From: Enterococcus durans NBRC 100479 = LMG 10746
GTDB lineage: Bacteria > Bacillota > Bacilli > Lactobacillales > Enterococcaceae
DNA: 64,000 nucleotides
Direction of reading: 5' to 3'
NCBI RefSeq assembly: GCF_001544215.1
Contig: NZ_BCQB01000008.1
Location: 20,834 to 84,833, forward strand
Below the pieces are notes generated by a model. It worked only from the letters and a program-made list of their open reading frames with translations. It was not told the origin of the DNA and ran no database searches. Positions 47,788 to 58,673 of this stretch are shown here, piece after piece; positions within the stretch are counted from its first letter, which is position 1, and every line of letters starts with the position of its first letter. The position numbers were made by a program, and so were the translations under genes.

Positions 47788-50430
47788 TTATTGATTCGCC
47801 AACCATGCTTTCGCTTCTGACAATGCATCTGGAATACCCGCTGGATTTTTTCCACCTGCTTGAGCCATGTCAGGTCGACCACCGCCACCGCCGCCAACTT
47901 TTGGTGCGATTGCTTTGATCAAATCGCCAGCTTTCAAACCAGCTTCATTCATTTCTTTTGTCATCGCAGCCAATAAGCTGACTTTTCCATCCTGTTCGTT
48001 TGCTAGAACAAGGATGTCGGAAATCGCTTTTTGTTTCCATTGGTCTGCTAATTGACGCAATTGGTTCATGTCTTTCACTTTGACTTGAGCTGTGATTATT
48101 GTTTTTCCATTGATTGTTTCGCTATTCTTGAATATATCGCTTGCTTGTTGATTTGCCAACTTGCTAGCCAATTGTTCATTTTCTTTTTGCAGTTCTTTCA
48201 GTTGTTGTTGCAATTGTTCTGTTTTAGACACTACTTCTTTCAACTGAGGAGATTTTACGATTGCAGCGACATCTTTCAACTGTTGTTCTTCTTCTTCAAG
48301 AAGTTCATATGCTTCTTTACTTGTTACTGCTTCAATACGACGAACACCTGCACCAATACCAGACTCAGAAACGATTTTGAATATCCCGATATTTTCAGTA
48401 TTTGCTACATGCGTTCCGCCACAAAGTTCGATCGACCAATCACCCACATTAACTACACGGACTTCACGACCATATTTTTCACCAAATAGCGCCATAGCTC
48501 CCATGTTTTTAGCCGTATCAATATCCGTTTCGATCGTTTCGACTGGAATAGCTTCCCAGATTTTTTCATTGACGATTTTTTCCATTTTGATCAATTCATC
48601 TGTTGTGATTTGACCAAAGTGAGTAAAGTCAAAACGTAAATGGCCTGGAGCAACTAATGAACCTGCTTGATTCGCATGTTCTCCTAATACTTCTTTTAAT
48701 GCTTTATGCAATAAATGGGTCGCTGTATGATTTTTGATAATTCGATTTCTTCTAGGTGCATCGATCAATAAATGGTAGACTTGTCCTTCTTTGATCGTTG
48801 AAAGAACCTCAACCGTATGCATAAACTGACCATTTGGCGCTTTTTGTACATCAACGACATTTGCCACAATATCACCAGAGGCATCAATGATCCAACCAGT
48901 ATCTGCTACTTGTCCACCCATTTCCGCATAGAATGGTGTTTCAGCAAAAATAAGTTGTGCTTCACCTTTGGTAAGCTCGCTTACAAGTTCTTCACCTTTG
49001 ACGATCACCAAAAGTTCGCTATTTGATTCAATATGATCATAGCCGACAAATTTACTTTCAACCTTGATATCTGTCAATAAAGCAGATTGTACGCCCATAG
49101 ACTTTTCAGTGCTACGCGCAGAGCGGGCACGTTCTCTTTGTGCTTCCATTTCTTTTTCGAAACCAGCATGATCTACTTTTAGCCCTTCATCTTCCGCCAC
49201 TTCTTCTGTTAATTCAACTGGGAATCCATAGGTATCATAAAGTTTGAAGATATCTTTTCCAGAAAGTGTTGTGCCGTTTTCTTTTTTGACATCCGCGATG
49301 ACTTGATTCAGGATCTCCAATCCTTCATTGATTGTTTCATTAAATCGTTCTTCCTCTGTCCGAACCACTTTTTCAATGAATTCTTTTTGTTGAAGGACTT
49401 CAGGATAATAGCTAACCATGATCTCTCCAACTACTGGCACAAGGTCATATAAAAATGCTTTTTCGATCCCTAATTTTTTGCCATGCATCACAGCGCGACG
49501 TAGTAAGCGACGTAGTACATAACCGCGTCCTTCGTTAGATGGTAAAGCACCGTCTCCAATAGCAAAAGACAACGCACGGATATGATCGGCAATAACTTTA
49601 TAAGAAATATCTGTAACAGGATTTTCACCGTATTTTACTTGCTTGCTTAATTTTTCTACCGCATGGATGATTGGTAAGAATAAATCTGTTTCGAAGTTCG
49701 TTGGGGCATCCTGAACAATGGAAACCATCCGTTCAAGTCCCATCCCCGTATCAATGTTTTTATGTGGCAATGGTTCAAACGTATTATCTGGTTTGTGATT
49801 GAATTCAGAAAAAACAAGATTCCAGATTTCTAGGTATCTTTCATTTTCCCCACCAGGGTAATTTTCAGGATCATCTTCTGCTAAGTCATTATAAGCTTCT
49901 CCGCGATCATAGAAGATTTCTGTATCTGGACCACATGGACCGGCACCGATATCCCAGAAATTATCTTCCACGTCAATGATATGATCCATTGGTAACCCAA
50001 CTTCTTCATGCCAAATACGTTTTGCTTCTGTATCTTTGGGATAAACAGTCACATATAGTTTCTCAGGATCGAAAGCCATCCATTCAGGACCAGTTAAAAA
50101 TTCCCATGCCCAGTGAATTGCTTCATTTTTAAAGTAATCCCCGATTGAAAAGTTCCCTAACATCTCAAACATCGTGTGGTGGCGAGCTGTCTTCCCAACA
50201 TTTTCAATATCGTTCGTACGAATCGATTTTTGCGCATTTGTGATTCTTGGATTTTCTGGTACGACTGAACCATCAAAATATTTTTTTAATGTTGCAACCC
50301 CAGAGTTGATCCATAATAAAGTTGGATCATTCACTGGAACTAACGATGCACTCGGTTCGATTGTATGCCCTTTTGATTGAAAGAAATCTAAAAACATTTG
50401 TCGAACTTGCGCACTACTTAATTGTTTCAT
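47788..50430 (-). CDS. alaS: Alanyl-tRNA synthetase
   Basis: Class II synthetase, 880 residues from ATG 50430 (MKQLSSAQ), with AAGG seven bases upstream; 25 in-frame codons before it belong to the T-box leader. The catalytic core has [17 protein letters not shown], the editing domain [11 protein letters not shown] and the zinc site CGGTHV. The C-terminal helical and DHHA1 glycine-rich region is [15 protein letters not shown]. Expression is controlled by uncharged tRNA-Ala through the T-box leader. Confidence 0.97.
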   Translation of the reverse strand: MKQLSSAQVRQMFLDFFQSKGHTIEPSASLVPVNDPTLLWINSGVATLKKYFDGSVVPENPRITNAQKSIRTNDIENVGKTARHHTMFEMLGNFSIGDYFKNEAIHWAWEFLTGPEWMAFDPEKLYVTVYPKDTEAKRIWHEEVGLPMDHIIDVEDNFWDIGAGPCGPDTEIFYDRGEAYNDLAEDDPENYPGGENERYLEIWNLVFSEFNHKPDNTFEPLPHKNIDTGMGLERMVSIVQDAPTNFETDLFLPIIHAVEKLSKQVKYGENPVTDISYKVIADHIRALSFAIGDGALPSNEGRGYVLRRLLRRAVMHGKKLGIEKAFLYDLVPVVGEIMVSYYPEVLQQKEFIEKVVRTEEERFNETINEGLEILNQVIADVKKENGTTLSGKDIFKLYDTYGFPVELTEEVAEDEGLKVDHAGFEKEMEAQRERARSARSTEKSMGVQSALLTDIKVESKFVGYDHIESNSELLVIVKGEELVSELTKGEAQLIFAETPFYAEMGGQVADTGWIIDASGDIVANVVDVQKAPNGQFMHTVEVLSTIKEGQVYHLLIDAPRRNRIIKNHTATHLLHKALKEVLGEHANQAGSLVAPGHLRFDFTHFGQITTDELIKMEKIVNEKIWEAIPVETIETDIDTAKNMGAMALFGEKYGREVRVVNVGDWSIELCGGTHVANTENIGIFKIVSESGIGAGVRRIEAVTSKEAYELLEEEEQQLKDVAAIVKSPQLKEVVSKTEQLQQQLKELQKENEQLASKLANQQASDIFKNSETINGKTIITAQVKVKDMNQLRQLADQWKQKAISDILVLANEQDGKVSLLAAMTKEMNEAGLKAGDLIKAIAPKVGGGGGGRPDMAQAGGKNPAGIPDALSEAKAWLANQ

Positions 50431-50676
50431 TTCATAACCTTCTTCCTTGATTTTAAAGTACAAAAAAACACCATCACAGCCAAGGACGAAAACTCGCGGT
50501 ACCACCTTGATTGCAATGATGTTCGATCATTACCTCTTAAACTCGATAACGCTGAGTAGCGTTGATATTGCTATCAAGAGAAAAAAGGGAGCAATTTGGA
50601 TGTAGACTATTCTTTTTCCAGCCTAGAAAGAATTTTCTGTCAGTCTTTGAACAAACAAACCATGTCCTTTTCGTAC
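50431..50676 (-). promoter_or_regulatory. T-box riboswitch of alaS
   Basis: Minus-strand leader with the T-box sequence AAGGTGGTACCGCG (50495-50508), which binds the tRNA acceptor end, followed by a U-rich terminator region near 50461-50468. Upstream stems include AAGGACATGG. I could not place the specifier codon with certainty; Ala is inferred from alaS. Confidence 0.88.
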
Positions 50677-50981
50677 CTTATTAGTATACGTATTCTCATT
50701 TCTTCTGTCAACAACTCTCGAAGATTTCTTTCCTTGTTCCATAAACATTTTTTGTTCAAATAGCCTTGGAAGATTACAATCACAAGAAATCTTTTCAAAA
50801 AGAGAAAGCAAGCTTACTATTCATCAAGAAAAGCAACAGCCTTAGATTTACCCCAAAAAAATATAGATCCCTGTCAAATCAACATAAATTGGTATCTAAA
50901 ATCTAGATAAGACAACACTAACACTCAGTATTATTGATTCAATCTATTTATCCTAGCTTGATGATAGTTAGATTTACAAGA
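50677..50981. other. Intergenic region upstream of the alaS leader
   Basis: Contains the alaS promoter (50683-50711) and then AT-rich sequence with no supported gene up to the helicase terminator. Confidence 0.45.
50683..50711 (-). promoter_or_regulatory. Promoter of alaS
   Basis: Minus strand TTGACA (50706-50711), 17-base spacer, TATACT (50683-50688); near consensus. Confidence 0.8.
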
Positions 50982-51012
50982 AAAAAGCGAGCCAGGATGA
51001 CTAGCTCACTTT
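50982..51012 (-). terminator. Terminator of the DEAD-box helicase gene
   Basis: AAAAGTGAGC with GCTCGCTTTT (one G-U), U run on the minus strand, directly after the stop. Confidence 0.8.
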
Positions 51013-51019
51013 TGAAGTT

Positions 51020-52369
51020 TTATTTATGTGAATTTTTCTTGTTCTTCTTAGCAGTTCTTGTTTGTTGTCTTCGTTCGATCTTGCGTTCTTGTTTGTTCTT
51101 TTCCGCAATTGCCCAATCGATTTTTTTCTTATATCCTGGTTTGATTTTTTTCTTTTTCTTTTTCACAAGACCAATCAATGTTGGATCAAGAGTATCTTTT
51201 GATTTTTCCCGTTTCGTTCGACGATTTCGATCATACGTTTTAACGATTTCGTCATTCTTGATCTCCATCGGTTCAAACGTCACGCCGATTTTTTCAATAC
51301 CATCGATTGCTTGTTCATCACTTGGAGAATATAACGTGATTGCTGTTCCTTTAAGCCCATTACGTCCTGTACGACCAACGCGATGGATAAAGAAATCTAA
51401 ATCATCAGGAACTTCCGCATTGATGACATGGGATACTCCTTCGATATCGATTCCACGAGCAGCTAGATCCGTAGCAACAACATATTGATACTCTAAGTTT
51501 TGTACTTGACGCATCACACGTTTTCTTTCTCGAGGTGTGATTCCCCCATGGATTTTTGCGACTTTAAGACCTTGATTTTTCAAGTAGTCCGCAATTTCAT
51601 CCACATTTTGCTTAGTATTTGCAAAAACGATTGCCAGATAAGGATGACCGATCGTTAACAACTGATAGATCATTCGGTTTTTATCTTTCCCTTTAGTTGA
51701 AATCAACCAATTTTCAATATCTTCAGAAATGACAGCTTTCGGTTTGATTTCTTCAATGATTGGATTGACCATGTATTTACGTAAAAATGGACGTAGTTTT
51801 TCAGGAATCGTTGCTGAGAACACTAAGAATTGCAGTTTTTCAGGTAAACGACTGGCAATTTGATCGACTTCATTTAAAAAGCCCATGTCTAATGTCATAT
51901 CCGCTTCATCCACTACAAAAGCAAAAGCTGTGTGGATCTTCAATGCTTGCTCATTCATCATATCTAAAATTCTACCTGGTGTACCAACTACAACATGGGG
52001 TTGTTGGTGATGCAAACGATTCAATTGACGTTGCTTGTCTGTTCCGCCGACAAAATTTGATACACGGACTTCTGGACTTGAAAATTTCGCAATCTGACTA
52101 GCAGCATCATAGATTTGCGTTGCAAGTTCCCGACTAGGGGCAGTGATCACCACTTGAACTTCTTCTTTTTCAGCATTTATTTTTTCAAATAATGGCAATA
52201 GGAATGTGTGTGTCTTCCCTGAGCCAGTTTGTGATTGACCAATGATATTCTTTCCTTTAGCGATCAATGGGATCAACCGTTCTTGGACTTCGGTGGGTTG
52301 TTTGAACCCTTTTTCCATCAATGCTTCATTGATATATGGTTTAAAATGGAATTGTTCAAAATTACTCAT
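51020..52369 (-). CDS. cshB: DEAD-box RNA helicase, CshB-like
   Basis: ATP-dependent RNA remodelling helicase of 449 residues. Q motif FKQPTEVQERLIP, Walker A SQTGSGKTH, motif Ib TPGR, DEAD box VVDEADMTLD, motif III SATIP, and motif VI HRVGRTGRNG are all present. The C-terminal 70 residues are Lys/Arg-rich (KKKKKKIKPGYKKK), typical of RNA-binding tails. CshB fits best by length; CshA-type is longer. Confidence 0.9.
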   Translation of the reverse strand: MSNFEQFHFKPYINEALMEKGFKQPTEVQERLIPLIAKGKNIIGQSQTGSGKTHTFLLPLFEKINAEKEEVQVVITAPSRELATQIYDAASQIAKFSSPEVRVSNFVGGTDKQRQLNRLHHQQPHVVVGTPGRILDMMNEQALKIHTAFAFVVDEADMTLDMGFLNEVDQIASRLPEKLQFLVFSATIPEKLRPFLRKYMVNPIIEEIKPKAVISEDIENWLISTKGKDKNRMIYQLLTIGHPYLAIVFANTKQNVDEIADYLKNQGLKVAKIHGGITPRERKRVMRQVQNLEYQYVVATDLAARGIDIEGVSHVINAEVPDDLDFFIHRVGRTGRNGLKGTAITLYSPSDEQAIDGIEKIGVTFEPMEIKNDEIVKTYDRNRRTKREKSKDTLDPTLIGLVKKKKKKIKPGYKKKIDWAIAEKNKQERKIERRQQTRTAKKNKKNSHK

Positions 52370-52466
52370 TTTAGCACCTCTTCTCTTTCATTTTTTCACG
52401 ACTTTCGAATTATAACACATACAGGCATTTTTTGCTTCCTTATTTCAAGCTCTGCATCCCTGAAAC

Positions 52467-53615
52467 TTATTGTTTATGCTTGTCTTCAATCGTACTGATC
52501 GTATGCGTATGGCTTGCCTTCTCATAAAATAAGACTCGTTTTTTTCGGATAAAAGATAGAATGATGTTCAAAACAAAAATAAATTGTGCAAACAAAATCC
52601 CAAGATATATAAATACTGAAGTCATCTGAGTCACACCCGTTGTATGATCAAAAACAATTTGCAGCAACTGCGAGATCCAACTTAAACCATAGAAAATAAA
52701 GTAGAGATACGCATAGCGGACAAACAATGATTTGAAGCGAAGTTTTGAGTTATCATCTGCTACGATCTTTATACGAACGATTTTCTTCCCTAGAGTTCGC
52801 CCATTAGTCAAATAAGGTACTAGCATAAAGTATAAAATGACTTCAATAAATATCCATCCACCACTTGAAGTGATACTTCCTATTTTAAAAGCCGCTTGCA
52901 ATAACAACGTAATGATAAAAGTAAAAACAGACAAGAAACCCCAATCAATCAAATAAGCGACCAACCGTCTAGTAAGCGAAACCGTCTTACCCTTTTCATA
53001 TGAGATTTCATCCATTCGTGCTCTAGTTGGTAACATAAAGGTGAAAACTGGTTCGATGATGAAGCCCAATGCGCCACCGAGGGTATTTGTGAGAAGATCA
53101 TTTACATCAAATAAACGATATGGTCTAGGGTAGATAAAATAAAGACCACTCAACTGTGTCAACTCAAAAAACAATGAGAGACAAAAGCTTGCAATGACAG
53201 TTTTGATAAAAGAAAAACGGAAATAGTACCTTAAATAGATACCAAAAGGCACAATCAGTAATAAATTGAACACTGGCTCTAAGAAAACACTTTGTCTCAT
53301 CGCGGGCAAGTACGTACTTGGATCGGATAAAACTAAGACTGTATTTTGTCTAAAATGTTCCCAAGTAGCGAATAAGTGCAATTCCATTTTTGGCCCTGTC
53401 ATCTGTGCCACAGCTTCTTTCGTAGGTAATGGCAAGATCACCAAAAAATATGCACAGAGTAAATAAAAGACAAATGAGTACAAAACAATTGCTCTCGTTA
53501 AAATAAATGTTCCATACTTTCGATATTCATAAATAAAGAAAACCGATGAGATCGCTAATGCTAAAAATGGAAAAACAATCAGCGCAAATCGTATCGGTTC
53601 AATATAACTTGACAT
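52467..53615 (-). CDS. VanZ-like and RDD-domain membrane protein
   Basis: A 382-residue membrane protein from ATG 53615, which follows GTGGGGGG. The N-terminal part (to about residue 205) is VanZ-like, with FELTQLSGL and FDVNDLLTNTLGGALGF. The C-terminal part is an RDD domain (RRLVAYLIDWGFLSVF, then NGRTLGKKIVRIKI). VanZ relatives alter surface glycopeptide susceptibility; RDD domains occur in small transporters. The function of this fusion is unknown. Confidence 0.82.
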   Translation of the reverse strand: MSSYIEPIRFALIVFPFLALAISSVFFIYEYRKYGTFILTRAIVLYSFVFYLLCAYFLVILPLPTKEAVAQMTGPKMELHLFATWEHFRQNTVLVLSDPSTYLPAMRQSVFLEPVFNLLLIVPFGIYLRYYFRFSFIKTVIASFCLSLFFELTQLSGLYFIYPRPYRLFDVNDLLTNTLGGALGFIIEPVFTFMLPTRARMDEISYEKGKTVSLTRRLVAYLIDWGFLSVFTFIITLLLQAAFKIGSITSSGGWIFIEVILYFMLVPYLTNGRTLGKKIVRIKIVADDNSKLRFKSLFVRYAYLYFIFYGLSWISQLLQIVFDHTTGVTQMTSVFIYLGILFAQFIFVLNIILSFIRKKRVLFYEKASHTHTISTIEDKHKQ

Positions 53616-53740
53616 AAAAATCCCCCCCACCAGATGTATATTTATCTTATCAGTACCGTTACAAAACATGCAAGTAATGGAGGTATTATTTTTAAAATTA
53701 AATCAATTGAAGTATGATAAACATGAAGGGGGAATGAACA

Positions 53741-54064
53741 ATGTTGAATATCTACTTTGTTTTTGGGGTTCCTATGTTTTTATTGATCCTTTATTTTGTT
53801 TTTGCGTACATACGCAAAAAAACGACTATCCACTATCTAGGTTTTATCCTCCTGATCATCTCAGGATTTATGCTGGTTTTCAACCTTCAAACGTGGCAAC
53901 AGGCCTTACTAGAATTGGATCAATTCTCAGCAAAAGCTCTTTCTGAAAGAGTAGGTTATCCGATCTATCTGATTTGGGTACCTATTATCATTGCGATTTT
54001 TTTGATCATACTCAACCTTTTGCGGGCGTTTCGCCGCTTCAACTACTTAAAAAACAAAACATAA
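53741..54064 (+). CDS. Small three-helix membrane protein
   Basis: A 107-residue protein with helices near residues 4-24, 32-48 and 74-94 and a basic C-terminus (RAFRRFNYLKNK). The ATG at 53741 follows AAGGGGG. Unrecognised family. Ends in a bidirectional terminator shared with the AbgT gene. Confidence 0.65.
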   Translation: MLNIYFVFGVPMFLLILYFVFAYIRKKTTIHYLGFILLIISGFMLVFNLQTWQQALLELDQFSAKALSERVGYPIYLIWVPIIIAIFLIILNLLRAFRRFNYLKNKT

Positions 54065-54067
54065 AAA

Positions 54068-54112
54068 AACGACTTTGTGTGATTAGGCAGCTTCCTAATA
54101 CTCAAGGTCGTT
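54068..54112. terminator. Bidirectional terminator between small membrane gene and abgT
   Basis: AACGACTTTG with CAAGGTCGTT plus inner ATTAGG/CCTAAT, T run on one side and A run on the other. Confidence 0.8.
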
Positions 54113-54136
54113 CTATTTTTGATTATTGCAATGTGA

Positions 54137-55687
54137 TCAGTGCAGATTCATCTCGATACCGGGTCCTAATGGAATATTGAATACATAGAAAAGAATGAAC
54201 AAAATCACCCATGTAATAATCAAGCCGACTGAGTGAGGCAACATCATCGAGATGATCGTTCCAACACCCGTTTTTTTCTGATACTTTGCCGCAAATGTCA
54301 CGATCAGTGCAAAATAAGGCATCAATGGTGTAATAATGTTGATTGGAGAGTCTGCTACACGGTAAGCGGCTAAAACAGCTTCTGGCGCAATCCCCAATTG
54401 ATACAATAATGGAACAAAAATAGGTGTTAAGATTGCAAATTTTGGCACAGCTCCTACCAATACAAAGTCAAGCAATAATACTAACGCTAAGAAACTGAGT
54501 AACAATGCCAAACTACTTAAATTCATTCCTTCGATGATCGTCGCCGAGTTTACTGCCCAAACTGTTCCTAGATTGGTAAAATTGAAGTAAGCAATAAATT
54601 GGCTGATGATCAATAGCAAGAAGATCATCCCACCTAAGTTACTAAATACTTTGATGATTGGCATGACGACGTCTAAACTTGATTTGATCTTGCCAATTGC
54701 TTTTCCAAAGCAAACAGCTGGAACCAAAAAGACGATCAGGATCAATGAAATCAAACTATCCATGAAAGGCGTAGAACCAATCAATTCTCCAGTTTCTGGA
54801 TGGCGCAACGCTGCTCCTTCTGGGATCGTGATCAGCAAAATAAATGTCAATACAACTAAAAAGCCGACCAACGCCCAACGCAACCCTTTTGATTCATCCT
54901 CGAATTCGTCATTTGCAATGGCTTCCTCTTCTTTGAATTTTCCTAAACGTGGTTCGATCAATTTTTCATTGATCAGTGTACAAACGATGACGATCAACAC
55001 ACTAGAAACAATCGAAAAATAAAAATTAGCCATCAAATCAACAGAGTAACCCGGGTTTATGATATGTACAGCATCATTCAAAATCTCAGTAAGCATCCCG
55101 TCTATCGGTGTAATGACAAGATTGACACCGAACCCGCCTGAAACACCAGCAAACGCCGCCGATAGACCAGCTAAAGGATGCCGTCCCACTTTATAAAAGA
55201 CTGCTGCGCCTAGTGGGATCAAAACCAAGTAACCCGCATCAGAAGCGATACTTGACATAACTCCTAGTAAAACTAAGACTGCAGTCAAAGATGATTTAGG
55301 AACAACTTTCACTAATTTGCGGATCATCGCACCAATTAACCCTACTTCTGCCGCAAAACCTACGCCTACCATTGCCACTAAAGTCACACCAAGTGCTTGA
55401 AAACTCATTAGATTTGAAACCGTTGAAGTTAAGATAAAGCGAATACCTTCTCCGCTAAACAAACTCTTTACGTGAACTGTCGTTGATTCCAACTGTCCAC
55501 TATCTGAATTAAATACTTCATAAGTGGCATTCTGCCCCATCATTTGAAAAATTTGCGATAGTACAGCCACAAACACGATGAGCATCAAGAAAATAATTGC
55601 GGGATGTGGTACACGATTCCCCAGTTTCTCTACACCATCTAAAATTTTATCTAATTTTGAATCATTCTTTTTTACGCCTTCTTTCAT
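54137..55687 (-). CDS. abgT: AbgT-family transporter
   Basis: A 516-residue membrane protein of the AbgT family (p-aminobenzoyl-glutamate uptake or sulfonamide export in characterised members). Family strings include GNRVPHPAIIFLMLI near the N-terminus, SDAGYLVLIPLGA, the hairpin region GGFGVNLVITPIDGM, and the C-terminal YRVADSPINIITPLMPYFALI. It starts at ATG 55687 after AAAGGAG and follows sdaAA by 195 bases. No abgA/abgB hydrolase gene is nearby. Confidence 0.88.
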   Translation of the reverse strand: MKEGVKKNDSKLDKILDGVEKLGNRVPHPAIIFLMLIVFVAVLSQIFQMMGQNATYEVFNSDSGQLESTTVHVKSLFSGEGIRFILTSTVSNLMSFQALGVTLVAMVGVGFAAEVGLIGAMIRKLVKVVPKSSLTAVLVLLGVMSSIASDAGYLVLIPLGAAVFYKVGRHPLAGLSAAFAGVSGGFGVNLVITPIDGMLTEILNDAVHIINPGYSVDLMANFYFSIVSSVLIVIVCTLINEKLIEPRLGKFKEEEAIANDEFEDESKGLRWALVGFLVVLTFILLITIPEGAALRHPETGELIGSTPFMDSLISLILIVFLVPAVCFGKAIGKIKSSLDVVMPIIKVFSNLGGMIFLLLIISQFIAYFNFTNLGTVWAVNSATIIEGMNLSSLALLLSFLALVLLLDFVLVGAVPKFAILTPIFVPLLYQLGIAPEAVLAAYRVADSPINIITPLMPYFALIVTFAAKYQKKTGVGTIISMMLPHSVGLIITWVILFILFYVFNIPLGPGIEMNLH

Positions 55688-55882
55688 TATTTTTATCTCC
55701 TTTAAAAGTAGCCAGTTGGCAAAGAAGTTGACTCTTCCTTAAACTGATGAACAAACTTACTTGATAGTAATCCCTATAGGAATAGCTTCATTTGAATGAA
55801 ACATATCAAATGAATAGTGCCCATCATAAAAAGGACTTGATCTTCTACCCGCTATACCAACCAGCTCATCTATCCATTCTTT

Positions 55883-56746
55883 TTATTGTTTTCCAAATAA
55901 TTGTGCTGTAATTTTTCTACCAGTTGGCGTATCTGCTAATCCACCTTCTGCTGTTTCTTTGAACATGGTTGGCATCTTTCTTCCCACTTGATCCATCGCT
56001 TGTATCACCTCATCTGCGGGAATCGCACTCTTGATACCTGCTAAGGCCATATCTGCCGTTAACAAAGCAAGTGACGCCCCCATTGCATTTCGTGTGATAC
56101 AGGGAATCTCCACTAGTCCTGCGACCGGATCACAGACTAACCCCATCGTGTTCATCAAAGTCAGTGCTACGGCATGACCGCATTGTTCAGGGGTGACCCC
56201 AGCAAGCTCAACAAGGCCTGCACTTGCCATTGCACTAGCAGAACCAACTTCTGCCTGACAACCTCCTTGGGCACCACTAATGGATGCCTGATTGGCAATT
56301 GCTAATCCTACTGCTCCAGCAGTAAACAAAAAGTTGACTTGCTGATTTTCATTCACCCCATGGACTTCTTTCATCATTGTAATGACGCCAGCACATACTC
56401 CGGCACTTCCAGCGGTTGGAGTTGCGCAGATCACACCCATCGATGCGTTTAATTCATTCGTTGCAATAGCGTTCCTTGCTGCTTGCAACGTATTTTTCCC
56501 GCTAAAAGGCGACATTTTTTCTAAATAATCAGTGAGCTTCGGTGCATCACCACCTGAAAATCCCGTCATAGAGGCTACACCAGTCAAGCCTTTTTCTACT
56601 GCTTGTTCCATTGCCACTAAATTTCTCGCCATTTCTCCCCAGATCTCTTCTTTTGTCCGTCCGCTTACTTTCATTTCTAAATCAATCATCACTTCAGCCA
56701 GACTACTATCAGCTGCTAGAGAAATCAGTTCAGCTATTGTTACCAT
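55883..56746 (-). CDS. sdaAA: L-serine dehydratase, iron-sulfur alpha subunit
   Basis: Deaminates serine to pyruvate and ammonia with a 4Fe-4S cluster. It has 287 residues from ATG 56746, which follows AGGGAG. Cluster cysteines lie in ICATPTAGSAGVC, GGCQAEVGSASAMAS and LVCDPVAGLVEIPC. The beta subunit is encoded upstream on the same strand, but pepV stands between them. Confidence 0.93.
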   Translation of the reverse strand: MVTIAELISLAADSSLAEVMIDLEMKVSGRTKEEIWGEMARNLVAMEQAVEKGLTGVASMTGFSGGDAPKLTDYLEKMSPFSGKNTLQAARNAIATNELNASMGVICATPTAGSAGVCAGVITMMKEVHGVNENQQVNFLFTAGAVGLAIANQASISGAQGGCQAEVGSASAMASAGLVELAGVTPEQCGHAVALTLMNTMGLVCDPVAGLVEIPCITRNAMGASLALLTADMALAGIKSAIPADEVIQAMDQVGRKMPTMFKETAEGGLADTPTGRKITAQLFGKQ

Positions 56747-56784
56747 TCTTTTATTCTCCCTCACTGTCAGCGACATCACACTTT

Positions 56785-58200
56785 CTATTGGACTAAACGG
56801 TAAATAGCATCTGCATAGATAGCAGTCGCTTGATAGATATCTTCGACATACATATATTCATTTGGTTGATGCATTACATTTTCACGGCCAGGGAAAAGAG
56901 CGCCAAAAGCACAACCTTTTTCTAGAACTCTGCCATAAGTACCCCCGCCAATCGTGCACTCGTCTCCTTTTTCACCTGTATGTTCTTCATAAACTTCCAA
57001 CAATATTTTGATAAAAGGATCTTCTGCAGAAACATAATGGGGCAGTTTGATATCCCCAATGATTTTTGCTAAAACAGCGAATGGTTGTAACAACTCACTT
57101 ATCTCTTGTAAAATTTTTTCATTTGTTGTTCCTTTTGGATGACGAATATTGATAATGATTTGCTTTTCATCAGTATCATATCTGAATACATTGGCACTTG
57201 AAGTCACTTGACCCATCACTTCATCTTCCCAATAAATATTAAGTAAATGTCCATTGAAATCTTTATGTAGATAGTTGGCAATCACAGAAAGGTAATTTGA
57301 CCCGTCCGCATCAAATTGATAGCGATTTAAAAATTCACCTAAATAAGTAGCTGCATTGATTCCCTGTTCAGGGTCTTGCGCATGGACTGCTTTTCCAGTA
57401 ATTTTGAATGTTGCGATATCCTCCGCCAATTCAAATGTACCTTTCAACTGGTTTTCTTCTAAAAAACGATCAAAATCATGTGCCAGTATATCGATCAACT
57501 CTAGTTTTATTATATTTACGACCGCAACAGCCTCACTAGGGACCATATTTGAACGTAACCCCGAAGTAAAACTTGCCAATTTCAGCTTACTCGCTTCACT
57601 TTTTTGACTTTCAAACGATAATTCACAGGAGATGATACCCTTCTCTCCATTGATGATCGGAAAGTTTGCATCTGGTGAAAAGCCAACTTTTGGTAGTTCT
57701 TCTACTTCTTTATAGCGATGGATTCCTGTCCATTCACTTTCTTCATCTGTTCCGAAAATAAAGCGGATTTTTTTATTGATCGGCAGATTCAATTTTTTGA
57801 TCAGTTTTACAGCGTAATAAGCAGCAAGTGAAGGTCCTTTATCGTCACTTGACCCTCGGGCAAATAGTTTTCCATCTTTGATGACCGGCTCAAAAGGATC
57901 GGTGTCCCACCCCTGACCAGCAGGAACTACATCGACATGTCCAAGAATCCCGAACATTTCTGCTTCTTCAGGTCCATGATCGATATGTCCAGCTAAATTA
58001 CCGATATTTTTCGTTTTGAATCCATCTCTTTCGCCAAACGCTAATACTTTTTGTAATGCTAAAGCTGGTCCAGGTCCTAAGGGATATTCTGCCATTCGAT
58101 GTTCAATGTCTCGTACGCTATCGATAGCCAAAAGTTCTTTTAGATCATTCATTAATTCTTCTTTTATTGACTCTACTTCATTTTGCCAATTGATTTTCAT
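56785..58200 (-). CDS. pepV: Dipeptidase PepV (M20 metallopeptidase)
   Basis: Zinc dipeptidase, 471 residues from ATG 58200 preceded by AGGAGG. Metal and catalytic strings: GHVDVVPAGQGW, SSDDKGPSLAAY, FGTDEESEW and DANFPIINGEKG, then VTSSANVF and the C-terminal GGGTYGRVLEKG. It sits between the two serine dehydratase genes, with 24 bases to sdaAB. Supplies amino acids, serine included, from dipeptides. Confidence 0.94.
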   Translation of the reverse strand: MKINWQNEVESIKEELMNDLKELLAIDSVRDIEHRMAEYPLGPGPALALQKVLAFGERDGFKTKNIGNLAGHIDHGPEEAEMFGILGHVDVVPAGQGWDTDPFEPVIKDGKLFARGSSDDKGPSLAAYYAVKLIKKLNLPINKKIRFIFGTDEESEWTGIHRYKEVEELPKVGFSPDANFPIINGEKGIISCELSFESQKSEASKLKLASFTSGLRSNMVPSEAVAVVNIIKLELIDILAHDFDRFLEENQLKGTFELAEDIATFKITGKAVHAQDPEQGINAATYLGEFLNRYQFDADGSNYLSVIANYLHKDFNGHLLNIYWEDEVMGQVTSSANVFRYDTDEKQIIINIRHPKGTTNEKILQEISELLQPFAVLAKIIGDIKLPHYVSAEDPFIKILLEVYEEHTGEKGDECTIGGGTYGRVLEKGCAFGALFPGRENVMHQPNEYMYVEDIYQATAIYADAIYRLVQ

Positions 58201-58223
58201 AGTAACCTCCTGATGATTCATAG

Positions 58224-58673
58224 TTATGTGTGTTGGATCGTCTCTGTTTCGTTATATTCTTCTGTTTTACAGATCTCAATGTTTCCACCACCGATTGAGA
58301 TACCAGTGACAGCTACACTTTTATTGATTGATTTTAAGATGATTTTCACTGTATTAGGATGATCCATTTCTTTTTTTGAAGGAATAAAGCATACCTCGAT
58401 TCCTTCGCGATAAGCTAGTGCAAACGACTCTCCTAAGTTAGGATCATCGGGCAGCATTCCGAGGAGTCCACCCACTAACGCAACGTCTGTCCCATGTCCG
58501 CGATAGGTTTTCCCAAAAGAACCATATAAATAGATATCGACCTCTGTCGGTTTTTCCTGGAACATTTCTCTCGCAAACTTTCCGATCCTTGCAGCACCTG
58601 CTGTATGGGAACTACTAGGACCAACCATGATCGGCCCGATAATATCGAAGACACTCGAATACTTAGCTGTCAT
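58224..58673 (-). CDS. sdaAB: L-serine dehydratase beta subunit lacking the ACT domain
   Basis: A 149-residue protein with the complete SdaAB core: SSVFDIIGPIMVGPSSSHTAGAARIG, FGKTYRGHGTDVALVGGLLG and SVAVTGISIGGGNIEI. Typical Gram-positive SdaAB continues about 70 residues with an ACT domain, here absent: the gene stops and pepV starts 24 bases later. ATG 58673 overlaps the permease stop (ATGA). Confidence 0.88.
   Translation of the reverse strand: MTAKYSSVFDIIGPIMVGPSSSHTAGAARIGKFAREMFQEKPTEVDIYLYGSFGKTYRGHGTDVALVGGLLGMLPDDPNLGESFALAYREGIEVCFIPSKKEMDHPNTVKIILKSINKSVAVTGISIGGGNIEICKTEEYNETETIQHT

Noticed and set aside
50934..51488. 184-codon plus-strand frame over the helicase gene
   Set aside because: Antisense shadow of the Lys-rich helicase tail, hence its Phe/Ser-rich product.
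55760..55882. 41 open codons after the sdaAA stop (ending AIPIGITIK)
   Set aside because: No start codon or ribosome site; an open run of this length is expected by chance fairly often.
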